Positions 31,743-44,339 of a stretch of DNA of 64,000 bases are shown here, piece after piece. A program made the position numbers and the translations under genes. The notes beneath the pieces were generated by a model. It made no database searches. It was not told where the DNA came from and worked only from the letters and a program-made list of their open reading frames with translations. This DNA is from Porphyridium purpureum. Taxonomy: Eukaryota > Rhodophyta > Bangiophyceae > Porphyridiales > Porphyridiaceae. Where the stretch lies: NCBI GenBank assembly GCA_008690995.1, contig VRMN01000001.1:62001-126000 (forward strand). Direction: 5' to 3'. Each line of letters begins with the position of its first letter. Position 1 is the first letter of the stretch.

Positions 31743-31842
31743 CGGTTTCACGGTCTACCGGATCGTCGGCTTAACGGTTTCAAGTTAACTGGACCGTTTG
31801 CGCCGCGTGCGACTTTCGAGCTCCGAAGTGTCGACGGTTTCA
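31743..31842 (+). promoter_or_regulatory. three CGGTTTCA motifs upstream of the PLAC8 gene
   Basis: The octamer CGGTTTCA occurs at 31743-31750, 31775-31782 and 31835-31842, within 235 bases of the PLAC8 ATG. The first is the right arm of a hairpin (AACCGCT 31722-31728 with AGCGGTT 31741-31747). Possible transcription-factor or 5' UTR elements; function unknown. Confidence 0.3.
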
Positions 31843-31976
31843 AAAAATGAACGGGAAACCCAAACAGAATCTCGAGGAAATGCGCGCCGTGGTGCTGACA
31901 GGCCGCGTTGCGCCGCGCGACGGAGCGGAAGAGCGGGTGGAAAGTGGAGGCGCACGCGGCAGCCGGCGGCGAGAAG

Positions 31977-32348
31977 ATGGCAGAGTACTTTACCGAGGCG
32001 AACAATGGGTATTCGCAAGGGCTGTGGGGCTGCATGGCCAACCCGGTGGATTGCGTGTTCAGCTGGTGCTTGACGCCGTGCGCGTTCGGAGAGTGGTACG
32101 GGCGTCGCCGCGAGAGCGACGAGTTCACAAAGAACGCGATCATCGGCACTGTCCTTGGCTGGATTCCGATTGTGAACTTCTTTTTCCTTTGCCAGGAGCG
32201 CAAGTCGGCGCAGGGGGAGCGCGGCGCCGACCTCCAATCCGACGTTGAGCTCGGGTTGCTCAGTTTCTTTTGTTCGTGCTGCGTGATCAGTCAGGAGCGC
32301 AGCCTGTACAACAGCGATGGAAAGGAGCCAAAGCTTGTGACGTTCTAG
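31977..32348 (+). CDS. PLAC8-family Cys-rich membrane protein
   Basis: 123 residues from the ATG that gives MAEYFTEANNGYSQG. It has the PLAC8 layout: a short N-terminus, GLWGCMANPVDCVFSWCLTPC with the CxxxxCxxxC core and following FGEWYGRR, a hydrophobic stretch (AIIGTVLGWIPIVNFFFLC), and a second Cys-rich hydrophobic part (LLSFFCSCCVISQE). The family includes plant cadmium-resistance and cell-number-regulator proteins at the plasma membrane and animal PLAC8. The substrate or partner here is unknown. An in-frame upstream ATG at 31908 would add 23 residues; the later one gives the better family start. Confidence 0.75.
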   Translation: MAEYFTEANNGYSQGLWGCMANPVDCVFSWCLTPCAFGEWYGRRRESDEFTKNAIIGTVLGWIPIVNFFFLCQERKSAQGERGADLQSDVELGLLSFFCSCCVISQERSLYNSDGKEPKLVTF

Positions 32349-32736
32349 GTGCGGCAGGGTTTCTTGTCCCGAAGGCAAAGTCCGCTCGGCTTCCGCGCTG
32401 AGCGGATGCGCGCCTTTTTTTTTTCTTCTCCGCAGTCGTGCTCCTTCTTCCCGCGAGTATCCTTAGCATACTGGCGCAAGCTCGTGTCGCATGCAGACGC
32501 CTGGCTCTTTTTAGACATGTGTGCCGTGCGGCATTTAATACATCCACCAGATTGGGTTTCTTATGTTCCTTTTCTTTTCTGTCCTCCACATTTCACGTCT
32601 CCTCTACGAAACAACATTTTCGTTCGTCTTTCCTGCAGATGAGTCTCCCAGTCGCTCGTGCACGTCCAGCTCTCGAGTTCCTCACGATGACAACGCTGGA
32701 AGTCGCTCGCAGCGACTCGATGGCGCACGACCGACT
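32349..32736. other. convergent intergenic region
   Basis: Between the PLAC8 gene (plus) and the oxygenase gene (minus). It is pyrimidine-rich on the plus strand, with T-runs near 32417. No gene and no clear AATAAA are visible. Confidence 0.45.
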
Positions 32737-33822
32737 TCACATCATCAGGACGCCATCTTTCTCACTGTGCTCGTACTTGCTCAAGTAACGATGAAAGCGA
32801 CGCGGAACACGATACTGCTCAAGCACCAAGCTGACGCGTCGCTGGTCAGTCTCGGTCGTGTAGCCTCGCACTTGGTGGTAAGCGTCACCGCGGAAGCGCG
32901 CCCCCTTGTTCTGCACCGGCGTAATGCGTGACTTGACCGTGCCGCCGCCCTCTTCGTATTGTTCGCGAGTGCCAAGCACCTCCAGCTCACCCCCTTCCAT
33001 GTCGGGCGGGACGCTCAAGTAGAGTACCGTCACTGTGTGGGCCAGGAAGTCGGTGTTGGGTCGCGAGTGCTTGAGTGTATTATCCACGTGGCGCCCGACG
33101 ACCAGCTCGGACGCGTTGTTGGGCTTGTCAGCCACGAGCACGTTCATCACAAACCCATTCGCGCGGATGTCTCTCGCCTTGTCGAAAAACGGCAACAGAG
33201 GATTGAACGAGCCACAGTTAAACAGCGTTTCGGCCCGAAACTTTGGAATGCCGAGGTCGCTGAACTTGATCACAAAGCCGCGCGTGTACTTGAAGCCGTC
33301 TGGGTTGAGATGGTTTCGCTGGATGTGCGGGTGGTCAATCAGGCAGTCGCGCATCTTGTTGAACGTGTCATTATCCATGTACGACGGGAATATTTCACTG
33401 AGCGGCTGGTCGGGTGATGTGGAAACAAACTCCTTTTCGCGGAGGGTCACCATCACGGGAATATCTAACGTTTTGATAACTTGTCCAATCACGCTGTCCA
33501 TCCACGGATGCTCGTACGAGCCCATGGTCTCCAGCACAAACCAGGTCTGGAAGCTGGCGCCCAGCAGCGTCCCGACAAAAAGACTTAGTACGAGAGCTCC
33601 CAAGCTCGGCATCCACAGTGGTACCTTGACGTGTATGCGCCGGTCGACCTTGCCCAGCTTTTTCCAGGGCCTTTGCAAAAAGGCAGCCGCCGAGGGCCTG
33701 CTCATCTCATTCAGCCCGTTCGACCCATTGTGTTTCGCCGCTCCGGCGGCGTGCTTGGCGTCTACAGCAGACGACGACGACGACGAGGTCCCGTTCTGCT
33801 CGTTTGGCTGTTGCGCGGCCAT
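32737..33822 (-). CDS. type II membrane 2-oxoglutarate/Fe(II) dioxygenase
   Basis: 361 residues from ATG 33822 (MAAQQPNEQN); the frame stays open upstream. After about 66 polar residues comes one membrane segment (VPLWMPSLGALVLSLFVGTL, about 67-97), so the catalytic part should face the ER/Golgi lumen. The oxygenase domain shows the iron-binding HxD (RHVDNT, His245 and Asp247), EGGELEVL in the jelly roll, the distal His316 (GDAYHQV) and Arg328 or Arg329 (DQRRVSL) for 2-oxoglutarate. It is related to prolyl 4-hydroxylase-type enzymes, but the substrate is not known. The facultative triad is complete. Confidence 0.7.
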   Translation of the reverse strand: MAAQQPNEQNGTSSSSSSAVDAKHAAGAAKHNGSNGLNEMSRPSAAAFLQRPWKKLGKVDRRIHVKVPLWMPSLGALVLSLFVGTLLGASFQTWFVLETMGSYEHPWMDSVIGQVIKTLDIPVMVTLREKEFVSTSPDQPLSEIFPSYMDNDTFNKMRDCLIDHPHIQRNHLNPDGFKYTRGFVIKFSDLGIPKFRAETLFNCGSFNPLLPFFDKARDIRANGFVMNVLVADKPNNASELVVGRHVDNTLKHSRPNTDFLAHTVTVLYLSVPPDMEGGELEVLGTREQYEEGGGTVKSRITPVQNKGARFRGDAYHQVRGYTTETDQRRVSLVLEQYRVPRRFHRYLSKYEHSEKDGVLMM

Positions 33823-34743
33823 AGCACCGTGCAGAATGATTCTGCCCTTCACTTTCTCGACAAGCCGGACGACCTGCCCGCTCCAAGTTTCCTGTTCTGG
33901 GCGCCTGCCCTGTATCAACCTGTCTGTCTGGCTGTGTGTCTCTTCTCCTTCCTGCGCAGACCACCGCTGGACGCCTTCCCGTGGTCGCACGACCGCCGGC
34001 CCACTCACGTTCAGGCCAACGCTGACGTATAAATATCAGCCAGCGCAACGCAGCGTAAATTATCGTGGCGTCACTGGGGCCTCCCAAAGCCGCATTTGGC
34101 GGTGCCCATCATTACACCGCACCTCGGACCACCCGAGAGACTGACAGCCGACATCCGCACCATACGCATGCGCCGCACGTCGCGCGCCGCGTTTCCGCAT
34201 CCGCCCGTCTCTCTTTTTACACGCGCGCCGAGTCGTCGCCCCTCTCACACCTTGCGCTGCGCCTCCCCACGCTCCGACCTGCCGCACTTTCCCGCGCCGC
34301 ACCGAACCCACACAGTGCAGCTGTACACCCACACATCACAAACCCTCAATCTAACCGGCCCGCCTGGCGCGCCCACTCACACCGAGGGTTCACACCCGCG
34401 TTAAAAAAGGGGTCTGTAAAATAATTAATAAAAGCCAATAAAATAATATTCATTACAAAACGCCGGGTCAGATTTTCAGGGCTTCCGCGCTGGATTCCAC
34501 GTTTTCCGGGCTGCGATTCGAACGAGCGCGCGTGAGTGTATATGAAAGCGCGCTGATTTGATAGAAGGTCCGGACCAGGCGCCACGCGGGCTAGAAAGAG
34601 AAGGGAGCAAAAAAATCTGATTCGAAAGGGGGAAGCAAGGCGAGTACCCGAGTGGAGGTGAGAAGGAAGAGGAGAGGTGGTGGAGGAGGAGTGTTGTAAG
34701 GGTGGCGGGGAAGAGATAGGCGCTTGCGTGGGGATCCAGGATC
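33823..34743. promoter_or_regulatory. divergent promoter region, oxygenase and cyclophilin
   Basis: About 920 bases between two divergently transcribed genes. TATAAATA at 34027-34034 (TATTTATA on the minus strand) could serve the oxygenase. An AT-rich island (AATAATTAATAAAAGC, about 34421-34450) stands out from the GC-rich surroundings. G/A-rich sequence precedes the cyclophilin ATG. No gene is seen. Confidence 0.35.
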
Positions 34744-35238
34744 ATGGCGAATCCCAGGTGCTTTTTTGATATCACGATTGGCGGGCAGCCCGCGGGGCGC
34801 ATCGTGATGGAGCTGCGCGCCGACGTGGTGCCCAAGACCGCGGAGAACTTTCGCGCGCTGTGCACGGGCGAGAAGGGCTTTGGGTTCAAGGGATCGAGCT
34901 TCCACCGCGTGATTCCGGGCTTCATGTGCCAGGGCGGCGACTTTACTAACCACAACGGCACCGGCGGCAAGTCGATCTACGGCGAGAAGTTTGCCGACGA
35001 GAACTTCAAGCTGAAGCACACCGGGCCGGGCATCTTGTCCATGGCGAACGCCGGGCCCAACACAAACGGCTCGCAGTTCTTCCTGTGCACGGCGACGACG
35101 TCGTGGCTGGACGGCAAGCACGTGGTGTTCGGCCTCGTCGTCGAAGGCATGGACGTGGTGCAGAAGGTCGAGGCGGTCGGCTCGCAGTCTGGCAAGACGC
35201 GCAGCCCCGTCATGGTCGCGGACTGCGGCCAGTGCTAA
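34744..35238 (+). CDS. cyclophilin A-type peptidyl-prolyl isomerase
   Basis: 164 residues, the size of cytosolic cyclophilin A (165 in human). The complete domain is present: [30 protein letters not shown], the active-site stretch [16 protein letters not shown] with the catalytic Arg, [15 protein letters not shown], and [12 protein letters not shown] with the Trp that confers cyclosporin binding. It catalyses cis-trans isomerisation of Xaa-Pro bonds. There is no signal peptide, so it is cytosolic or nuclear. Intronless, ATG in good context (GATCATGGCG). An AATAAA lies 220 bases downstream. Confidence 0.96.
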   Translation: MANPRCFFDITIGGQPAGRIVMELRADVVPKTAENFRALCTGEKGFGFKGSSFHRVIPGFMCQGGDFTNHNGTGGKSIYGEKFADENFKLKHTGPGILSMANAGPNTNGSQFFLCTATTSWLDGKHVVFGLVVEGMDVVQKVEAVGSQSGKTRSPVMVADCGQC

Positions 35239-35457
35239 CCGTGCCCCCAGCCACGTGCACATACCGCCCTTGCCGTGCGGCAGCGCGGCAATCACCTCGA
35301 GCACGCGACTGCGACAGCCGATCTGCGTGATCCGCGTGATCTGCACCGCGCGCGAGGCGTCGACCCGAGGTGCTTCTCGCCGCTTCCGCGCGGTTTGTAG
35401 TTCAGTCTGGATCCATCCGCTTGTTCTGTCGTCCCGTGGGTTACCCCTTTTCTTTTT

Positions 35458-35463
35458 AATAAA
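35458..35463 (+). terminator. polyadenylation signal AATAAA of the cyclophilin gene
   Basis: The hexamer is in TTTTTAATAAACGC, 220 bases after the stop, before the minisatellite. Confidence 0.5.
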
Positions 35464-35523
35464 CGCACGCCTGCGCGCGCCTCTTTTTTGAAGAGTCGGT
35501 CGGCTCATGACCGCGAGATCGCG

Positions 35524-35622
35524 GTGTACTCCGTGTAAACCCCCAGTGTACTCCCAGTGTACTCCCTGTGTACTCCCAGTGTACTCCCACTGTACTCCCA
35601 CTGTACTCCCAGTGTACCGCGG
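35524..35622 (+). repeat. 11-bp minisatellite upstream of Cpn60
   Basis: Nine tandem 11-bp units, consensus GTGTACTCCCA. Units 3 to 8 (35546-35611) are nearly perfect, and the outer ones are degenerate. The unit length is close to one DNA helical turn, so every copy presents the same face. It lies about 270-370 bp before the candidate Cpn60 start at 35891, inside the intergenic region after cyclophilin. Confidence 0.85.
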
Positions 35623-37646
<2,024 letters not shown>

Positions 37647-37958
37647 ACAGGCAGGAAGAAACGAAAGAAGAAGAAGAAAAAAAAAACACACACACACACA
37701 AACAAGAAAGAAAAACCACCCAAAAAGAAAGCAAGGAGCGGCGGTCGAGCGCCTATCGTGTCAGGCAGAATGAATTCCAATTTTGATTCCCCTCCGAGGC
37801 GGACGTTCTAAACGCTTATCTGTGCCGAGCGCGGGATGCCGGCCTTTAAACGCCGTCCGTCCCGATACAGTTTGGCTTTTCAGAGATAGAGAATTTAAAT
37901 ATGCGACTCGCATGTTGGCTGTCGATTCTTTTCCTTCTTTTTTTTTTTTTTTTTTTTT
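37647..37958. repeat. intergenic region with simple repeats
   Basis: About 310 bases between the convergent Cpn60 and ankyrin genes. They hold an A-rich run passing into (CA)n at about 37676-37700 and a 22-base T tract at 37938-37959 that touches the ankyrin gene's stop codon. No gene is seen. Confidence 0.6.
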
Positions 37959-39644
37959 TCACACGCAAGTACATGACTCGACGAGCGCAATGAGCTCGGC
38001 GTTCGCTTGTACCATCACCGTACTCTTTATTCGGCGTAGCTGCCGCTCGCTTCCGAGCACATTTGTGTGTTTCAAGAGCGCTCGAACCACGCTCGGATCG
38101 CGCGCCGAGCAGAATGCATGCGCCAACGGTGTCCAGCCTTCGTGGTCGACCAGGTTGGGGTCTGCATCAAATTGAACAAGGTGCGAAATCAGCGCGGAGC
38201 AGTTTGGGAGCTGCGCACAGACATGCAGCGGAAACAGGCCGTGATGGTCACTCACATTCGCATCCATGTGCACGGTCTCCAGCAAAAAGCGGCAAAAGTC
38301 AGCCTGCAGATTCCGACAAGCAATATGAAGCGCGTTCTGGCCCATGAGGTCCTGCCGCTCCGTGTCTGCTCCGCGCTCACACAGCATCGCGCCAATCTGC
38401 ACCAGCCCGTAGCTCGCCGCCTCCATCAAGGGCGTGCGACCGTGTAACTCTTCTGCGTCAATCTGAGCTCCGAATCTGAGCAGCAGATCCACTTTCTGCA
38501 GGCTACGGGCTCGCACTGCAGCATGAAGTGCGCATCGGCTAAAGTCACTGCACGAGGCAGCATTCGCATCCCCGCCTCGCTCCAACAGCCAACGCAACGT
38601 AGCCGGCTCGGAAAACAGCGCCGCAAGGTACTCGAGCGACGCATCAAAAAGACCGACTGACGCAACCGAGCTGACCGAGGGTGTGAAGTGCACCGGGCGC
38701 GTTTGCTCCTTTTCACGCGACAACAATGTCGTGCGAAAGAGGCTCACGTCTTTGACGCCATCCGCCTCCTTGCTCGTTTGCTGGTGCGCCTCGTAGTGCA
38801 TTTTGAGAATATCTACGAGGTTGTGAATGACACACTGCCGCAAAGATAATTCACGAAACGCCCGTTCCTTCAGTAGCGCACATCCCCATTCCGTGTACGA
38901 CGACCTGCAGCAGACTGCCAGCTCCAGCAGCGACGGTGTGTCCAAATACGTCGCCACTTTTTCGAAAACGTCAACAGGGAAGAGGTATGAAGGGCTGACC
39001 TCAATCGGTTTCTCTGAGCCCTCACTTACCGCGCGTGACTGGACATCCGCCGGGTCTCTCCGTGACCGAGCGTCTGCGACACGGCCGTTGAGGCCACCTT
39101 TCACCCTGGTGTGCCCATTCGTGCGCCAAACACTTCTGATTAGAGAACGCGAGAAACAAATCGATAGCGTTAACGCCAGAACAGCAAAGAGGATGGACAA
39201 AACACAAGCTACGGTCCCATCATTTGCGGCCGAGGTTGAACCAGACCCGTCACTGAGGTGCGCTTCTTTGCCAAGCAGAAGCCTATGCCACGCCGTGTTC
39301 ATCAACGGCACCACGCTCAAGCTGCGACAGAGACATTTCCCAGCTGCGGCGAACGTGGGCAGCGAAGGCAACTGGTTCATGACGGCTCTCTCGCCGCTTT
39401 CCCCAGCTTCCGCTACTGTAAATCCCACACGAATGAAGGCCCACTCCTTGCTCAAGCCCAATCCTACCAGGCGAGGGCGAGAGAGAGAGGAGCCAGCAAA
39501 CAGTTCCTGACGACACAAATGCCACTCTTTGGACTTGAAACTTCCTCCGCACACAATCACATTGCCTTTCTCCAATATCGTTATGACCGGCGCCTCGACG
39601 CCAGGTGCCACTTCCAAAGGATGCCGCACCGTCGATGCGGCCAT
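37959..39644 (-). CDS. ankyrin-repeat protein with F-box-like motif and one TM segment
   Basis: About 561 residues from ATG 39644 (MAASTVRH); a later ATG near 39380 (MNQLPSLPTF) is possible. One hydrophobic segment (VACVLSILFAVLALTLSICF) lies near residue 148-168. An F-box-like stretch (PVDVFEKVATYLDTPSLLELA, near 220-240) follows. Five to six ankyrin repeats fill the C-terminal half: CALHAAVRARSLQKVDLLL, GRTPLMEAASYGLVQIG, NALHIACRNLQADFCRFLL, GLFPLHVCAQLP and GWTPLAHAFC. Ankyrin arrays bind proteins, and the F-box could recruit Skp1. Intronless. On the coding strand the stop is followed directly by about 20 A, which could mean a retroposed origin. Confidence 0.7.
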   Translation of the reverse strand: MAASTVRHPLEVAPGVEAPVITILEKGNVIVCGGSFKSKEWHLCRQELFAGSSLSRPRLVGLGLSKEWAFIRVGFTVAEAGESGERAVMNQLPSLPTFAAAGKCLCRSLSVVPLMNTAWHRLLLGKEAHLSDGSGSTSAANDGTVACVLSILFAVLALTLSICFSRSLIRSVWRTNGHTRVKGGLNGRVADARSRRDPADVQSRAVSEGSEKPIEVSPSYLFPVDVFEKVATYLDTPSLLELAVCCRSSYTEWGCALLKERAFRELSLRQCVIHNLVDILKMHYEAHQQTSKEADGVKDVSLFRTTLLSREKEQTRPVHFTPSVSSVASVGLFDASLEYLAALFSEPATLRWLLERGGDANAASCSDFSRCALHAAVRARSLQKVDLLLRFGAQIDAEELHGRTPLMEAASYGLVQIGAMLCERGADTERQDLMGQNALHIACRNLQADFCRFLLETVHMDANVSDHHGLFPLHVCAQLPNCSALISHLVQFDADPNLVDHEGWTPLAHAFCSARDPSVVRALLKHTNVLGSERQLRRIKSTVMVQANAELIALVESCTCV

Positions 39645-41300
39645 ACGCAAGCACCCGTTGACGCGCGCAACAATATTTCTGCGGGAAGAGCCTCGGCATC
39701 CGCCACGACCGACTCTTTGACTCGAGCTGCTACTAGAAGACCCGCGTTTTCGAACGATGCCGGTTTTGAGTTTTCTATGCGGGAGAGGTCATGTTGTCTA
39801 GAATTCGTGACTAATCATCTTCACCCAGAGAAAGAGCGGGCGAATTGGACATTCGGCGATTTGCTAAGGAATCGATCACCGCATTCTCTATTGGAACTTT
39901 CTCGTGCTTATCTTGGGTCCGCGCTCAGTTCGTTTTTCGGGGACCTTCTTTTGCGAGTAACGGATGCAGTTTTGACAACAAAGAGCGATGGCCTTGAATG
40001 CGCCCCAAATTTTCAGACTCCCCGAACACAAGCGAACAACGCGGTCGTCACGTAAGACCAGACATCCTTGAAACATAGCTCGCAACCACAGCCGAGCGAG
40101 AGTCTTGCTGCGGAGACTCAAAATGGTTGCACAATTTTATAGAATACTGCTCTTACAACTTTAGAAGGATACTCCTACGTCGACAAGCTTGATCTGGACG
40201 CGCAAGTGAGTGTTGTGTCCGACGGCTTGCTCCCAGTCGCCGTGGTACGCATTTCTGGAGGTACGCTACTATGCGACCTCGAGCATGAACGCCGGCGTAG
40301 AATGACACGAAGTAGCATGCAGTCCATGCACTCATTATTTCAGGACTTGAGGATCCACCAGCGTGAGCACTATTCAACCTGACTCACGGTCACCAAAGCG
40401 AGCACAAAAAGGAGCCATGAAGGTCCATACGCAAGGCTTCGCTCGGTAAGCAGACGAGGGAGAGATCAGGGCTGAGGGATACAGGGTATGAATGTCGATT
40501 TGTCTAAACTGCTTTTCTTTTCCTGGTTCTGCAGTGGCAGTGGCGCAAACGACTAGTTGCCGGATGGTTCAGTTCTCTGCCGGCCAGCGCGTGTGCGAGA
40601 TCAGCTCGCTCACAAACTTTCCGTAGAAGCAATCGCTTTGCCCATCTTTTCAGCCTCTTGTCTTACATTTCTACATGCCGGCTCAAGATCACAGAAATTC
40701 GTTCCACAATGTGAAGCTGCCGAAACACGCTCTCAATGTTACGCTTTCTCAGCCCAAATCAAACGCAGAGAGCGGCATCGAGTGCAGTGATCAAAAGCAC
40801 GTTTACGCCGGTTCCATAGTACTGGATCTTTGCGTGTGACTGCCACGAGCATCGCATCGTAGTTTACCTTCCAAAACGAACATCTTGCGCTTCTTCCCAG
40901 CCACAAGAGCATGCGCCACGCACACGGGATGTGCTGCACATTGTGCTGAAGCTGCTTGCATTCGCAATTGCAACGCGTGAGATAGGCTGGATGAGCGCGA
41001 CTGATCGTGGGATTGAATCGCGTTGGATGAGAACGATATCGTTTTGGCTGGGAGGGTCTTTTTGGCAACGAGAGTGCCGACGCAGTGACGTTTCGTGATA
41101 CGTGGTCAAATGTTCGGATAAGCAAGGAAACATTCAATGGGAAGAAATTTCGCACCAGTCCATGACTTGATGCATTGAAGATCTCCCTCCCAACATGTTC
41201 AACTATGCGGTGTTGAAGCATTTTCTTCGCTGATTCACGGCGCTTTTGTTCGGTATGCATGTCACTGAATCCCTACATTTTGCTTTCGCTCTTTTGCTTT
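39645..41300. other. gene-free region
   Basis: The first 300 bases should hold the ankyrin gene promoter. A minus-strand frame at 40739-41260 (174 codons) has no domain I recognise. Composition becomes AT-richer from about 40 kb. Probably decayed mobile sequence. Confidence 0.35.
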
Positions 41301-41329
41301 GAGTGCCTGGAAGATAAATAGGTTAAGCA

Positions 41330-42074
41330 TCAGAATTTACTGCAATTATGAATACATGCGTGGCCAGGACCCTTCACACCAGACAGCAGATACGCACAAC
41401 GCTGCCACTGATCGAAAAAATGCTTTTCAAACCCGCCCTGTGTGATGATTTTGGACCAGGCAAATCTCAGGACTTTGGTCGTCATGGCTTCAGTATCCAG
41501 CGAGTTCTTCAGCAACAGTTTGGCAAAAGGACACGAATTCAAAGCAATGCAAATTTCAAAGGCGCGCCCGAGTGGTCGCTATGCCTGAGTAAGAGGTCAA
41601 GGCACGAGCGCAAAGTGTCAATCATTTGTGGCATGTGCGAATATAAAAGATGGCATCCGTCGAGTGCTTTAGTCCAAAGTAGAGTGCTAACGTTATAAAA
41701 GAAATCAGCAAAAATAAGATTTGCAAGGTAAGAGAGTTTGGGCTGAAACTTATCGTTGTCCAACTCTTCTTGCAATCGGAGCTTTACGACGGGATGAACG
41801 GTCCATCGCGACCGCAAATTCGTCCAGCAGCAAAAAAAGAGCTCCAAACTTTGGCAGCGTCGCGGTCAAAGATTCGCAATCCCTTTGGACAAGCATTTCT
41901 CTGGAAGAAACGGCGGCGAATTATCGCGAAAATTTGTGCGTTCGCTGATCGGCATTCACCATTTCCAACACCATTTAATCTTGTGCACAAATCCCGGGCT
42001 CCAATTTCAAGAACGTCGCATAAATAAAAGCTGCTTGGACTTAGGTCCTCATAATTTCCGCGTTTGATCGTCAA
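41330..42074 (-). mobile_element. possible hAT-family transposase fossil
   Basis: Minus-strand pieces read LQEELDNDKFQPKLSYLANL, then FADFFYNVSTLLWTKALDG and HMPQMIDTLRSCLDLLL. This resembles the stretch around KLAYLADIFEKLNELNLSLQG in ZBED/hAT-type transposases and their domesticated relatives. Frames are short and interrupted, and no terminal inverted repeats or 8-bp duplication were found. The match is by eye and weak. Confidence 0.3.
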
Positions 42075-44339
42075 TCTGAATAGTTCTCTTTCTGCTTGGA
42101 AAAGCCGGAGGGGCTTGATAGAGTGCTAGACGATGCGATTTTCACGATGCTTGACGCGCGTCTCGAACAAGAATACGTTGAATGAGACTGCGCTACCTAA
42201 ATGTGTGCACAAATTCAGCAGGCCACGAGTTCCGAGCGCATTCAGAATTCAGCAAGCGATGTAGCTCTTTCATGCACGGACTTTGCAATGGCTTAGATAT
42301 GATGGGGAGCCGGCTTTCTGACAGTTTATTTGTGCGAATAGTGTCGGCAATGAAGGCAAGAGGCATTCATCCGAATCGCCGAAATAGTTTGAAACATTCG
42401 ATTTTATTCTGGAGCAGCGTCGTAGCGAAGCGGTCAAGGCGCACATTGCTTTTGAAGCGGAAGAACGTGAAAATCTTTCTTAGAGCGGAACGCGCACACT
42501 GAACAGTACGACCAGTATTATCACTCCTGAAAGCTAGAAACTTTGGGGAGCAGATGAAACCTCCACATTATTATTTGCCGTTGTGGAATCCATAGAAGCA
42601 CATGTCGCAAAGAAACGATGCCTGCCGCACATCTCCTCGCCCGCCGCTATTGAGCAAATACTTTCCAGCCCAATCCCAAAAATCTTCGAATGAATTCAAA
42701 GACCCCGCGGTTCTTTCCTTACGCTTACGTTGTTACCAATGCTTGGAGATCAACCATGCATTCAAATTATCCCTGGAACGAAGCAACAGGCAGCGAGGTT
42801 GCTTCCACTGCTTGATCTTTGAAAGGCACAAAAACGGATCTGGCCACCTGAGAGGGATGCTGAATATTTGAGGACAGTGTCCTGTCTCTCTGCATGCATT
42901 GTATAAGTTCTTCTGTCATGTATAGCATTGAACATATCTGTCAACATATGTTTTTGTCCTATCAGTTCTTCTGACTCTGTCGGCGAGCTAGCAGCACTGT
43001 AAATATGTATTGAAGAAAAGCGCACGCATGGCCTATCGTATGTGCAACGCCGTGATGAATTTAGCTCGATTATGTGTCTCCGCGCGTCATATGCCCAGTG
43101 AACACAATTGCAGCAGCTTCGAACGAAGCCATATATTCTCTGTTTCTATCGCATACACACTCCTGTACCATTACCTCTTATTATCCTGGATGCTCTGCGG
43201 AAGCTCTTTAGCCTTTTTCCTCTCATGTAGCGACGTGATGCTGTCATTCAAGCCGCTCAAACGTACCCGAGTCCGATATTTTCCGCATAGTTACGCATGC
43301 AGTTCTTCTATGGCAAGCCCTTGAAGTTGTGATTTACGGTTCGCCTTGAAGGCATTGATGACGGTCATCTTGCCAACCGCACTTATCATTGTGACGCGTG
43401 GCGCGCGTTCCGCAGCACATGCACGACCAGGTCCACAAAGTCGAACGACCGGTCGCCGTGTTACGTTTCGCTCGCCAAGTCTCCGAGCCGCATGCAGATA
43501 ATACTGTGCAATGTCTCTGAGAGGAAAATTGATTCTTGGCGAGTATGGCACAGAGTATTCGCAAAGCATTCGAGATGGGGCACTGCACACCATTCTGAGG
43601 GCAATTTATCGTGTGAGTGCAGAGCATTTATGCGATATTTCGAAAAATGCTGAATGCATGTGGGCGCTCCGCGCAAGATTCGTTCTCCAGGGCTCATTTG
43701 GGTCGAGTGTGGTCTTGAGGGCGCTTTGCGCACAAATCTGATTGCGTGAATTAGCCTTTTTGCGCAGAATGGTAGAAAAAGATGTGAAGGAGGATGCGCA
43801 TTGGAAGGTCGTTACAGAATTCAAGGAATAACAAGTTAAGGGCACAAGAACTATCGGCAAAGAAGTCTTTACTTTTCTCCATACCGGCATACTTCCCCAG
43901 CTGAAAGATTCCAAACATAGACTTCGCTTCATGTAATCGGTGGTTGCGTGCGGTTGACTTTCGAATGAATACATCAACAAAGCCGCATAGCTCAAGGGTG
44001 TAGCTATATGTGATAGTACACTACTAAATAATTCCAACGACTGGTCCACATTGTGTGTAGTCTGAATCGTGGATGAATTCATCAGCCATTTCCTTCACAG
44101 AGAACCACGTGACTACAAGCTATGAAAAAGAAATATTACATCGCTTGTTTACAACGGCTGTCAAGGAATTCGCGGCCTAAAAAGGATGTTGGACAGTGCG
44201 TCAATGGGCAATTTTGCGGATGCCGGCGGTAAACTGTGCACACGGAAATGCGAATCCATCAAAAATCGAAGAAGGATTCGGTTTGAAGCCATTTAGCGGA
44301 ATGTTGGAACTTTAGATAAAGAGGTTGGGCCCATTCTGA
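42075..44339. other. gene-free AT-rich region
   Basis: About 2.3 kb with only short open frames on both strands, none resembling a family (for example 42182-42502 plus and 43606-44082 minus). Probably old transposon debris. Confidence 0.35.

Noticed and set aside
34495-34560. tRNA-like B box (GTTCGAATC on the minus strand)
   Set aside because: The flanking bases do not form a T stem or an acceptor stem, and no A box is placed correctly.
35524-35622. CRISPR-like array
   Set aside because: Units are contiguous 11-bp tandem copies with no spacers, in a eukaryotic promoter region.
38827-39510. Plus-strand open frame of 227 codons
   Set aside because: Antisense to the ankyrin-repeat gene, no domain.
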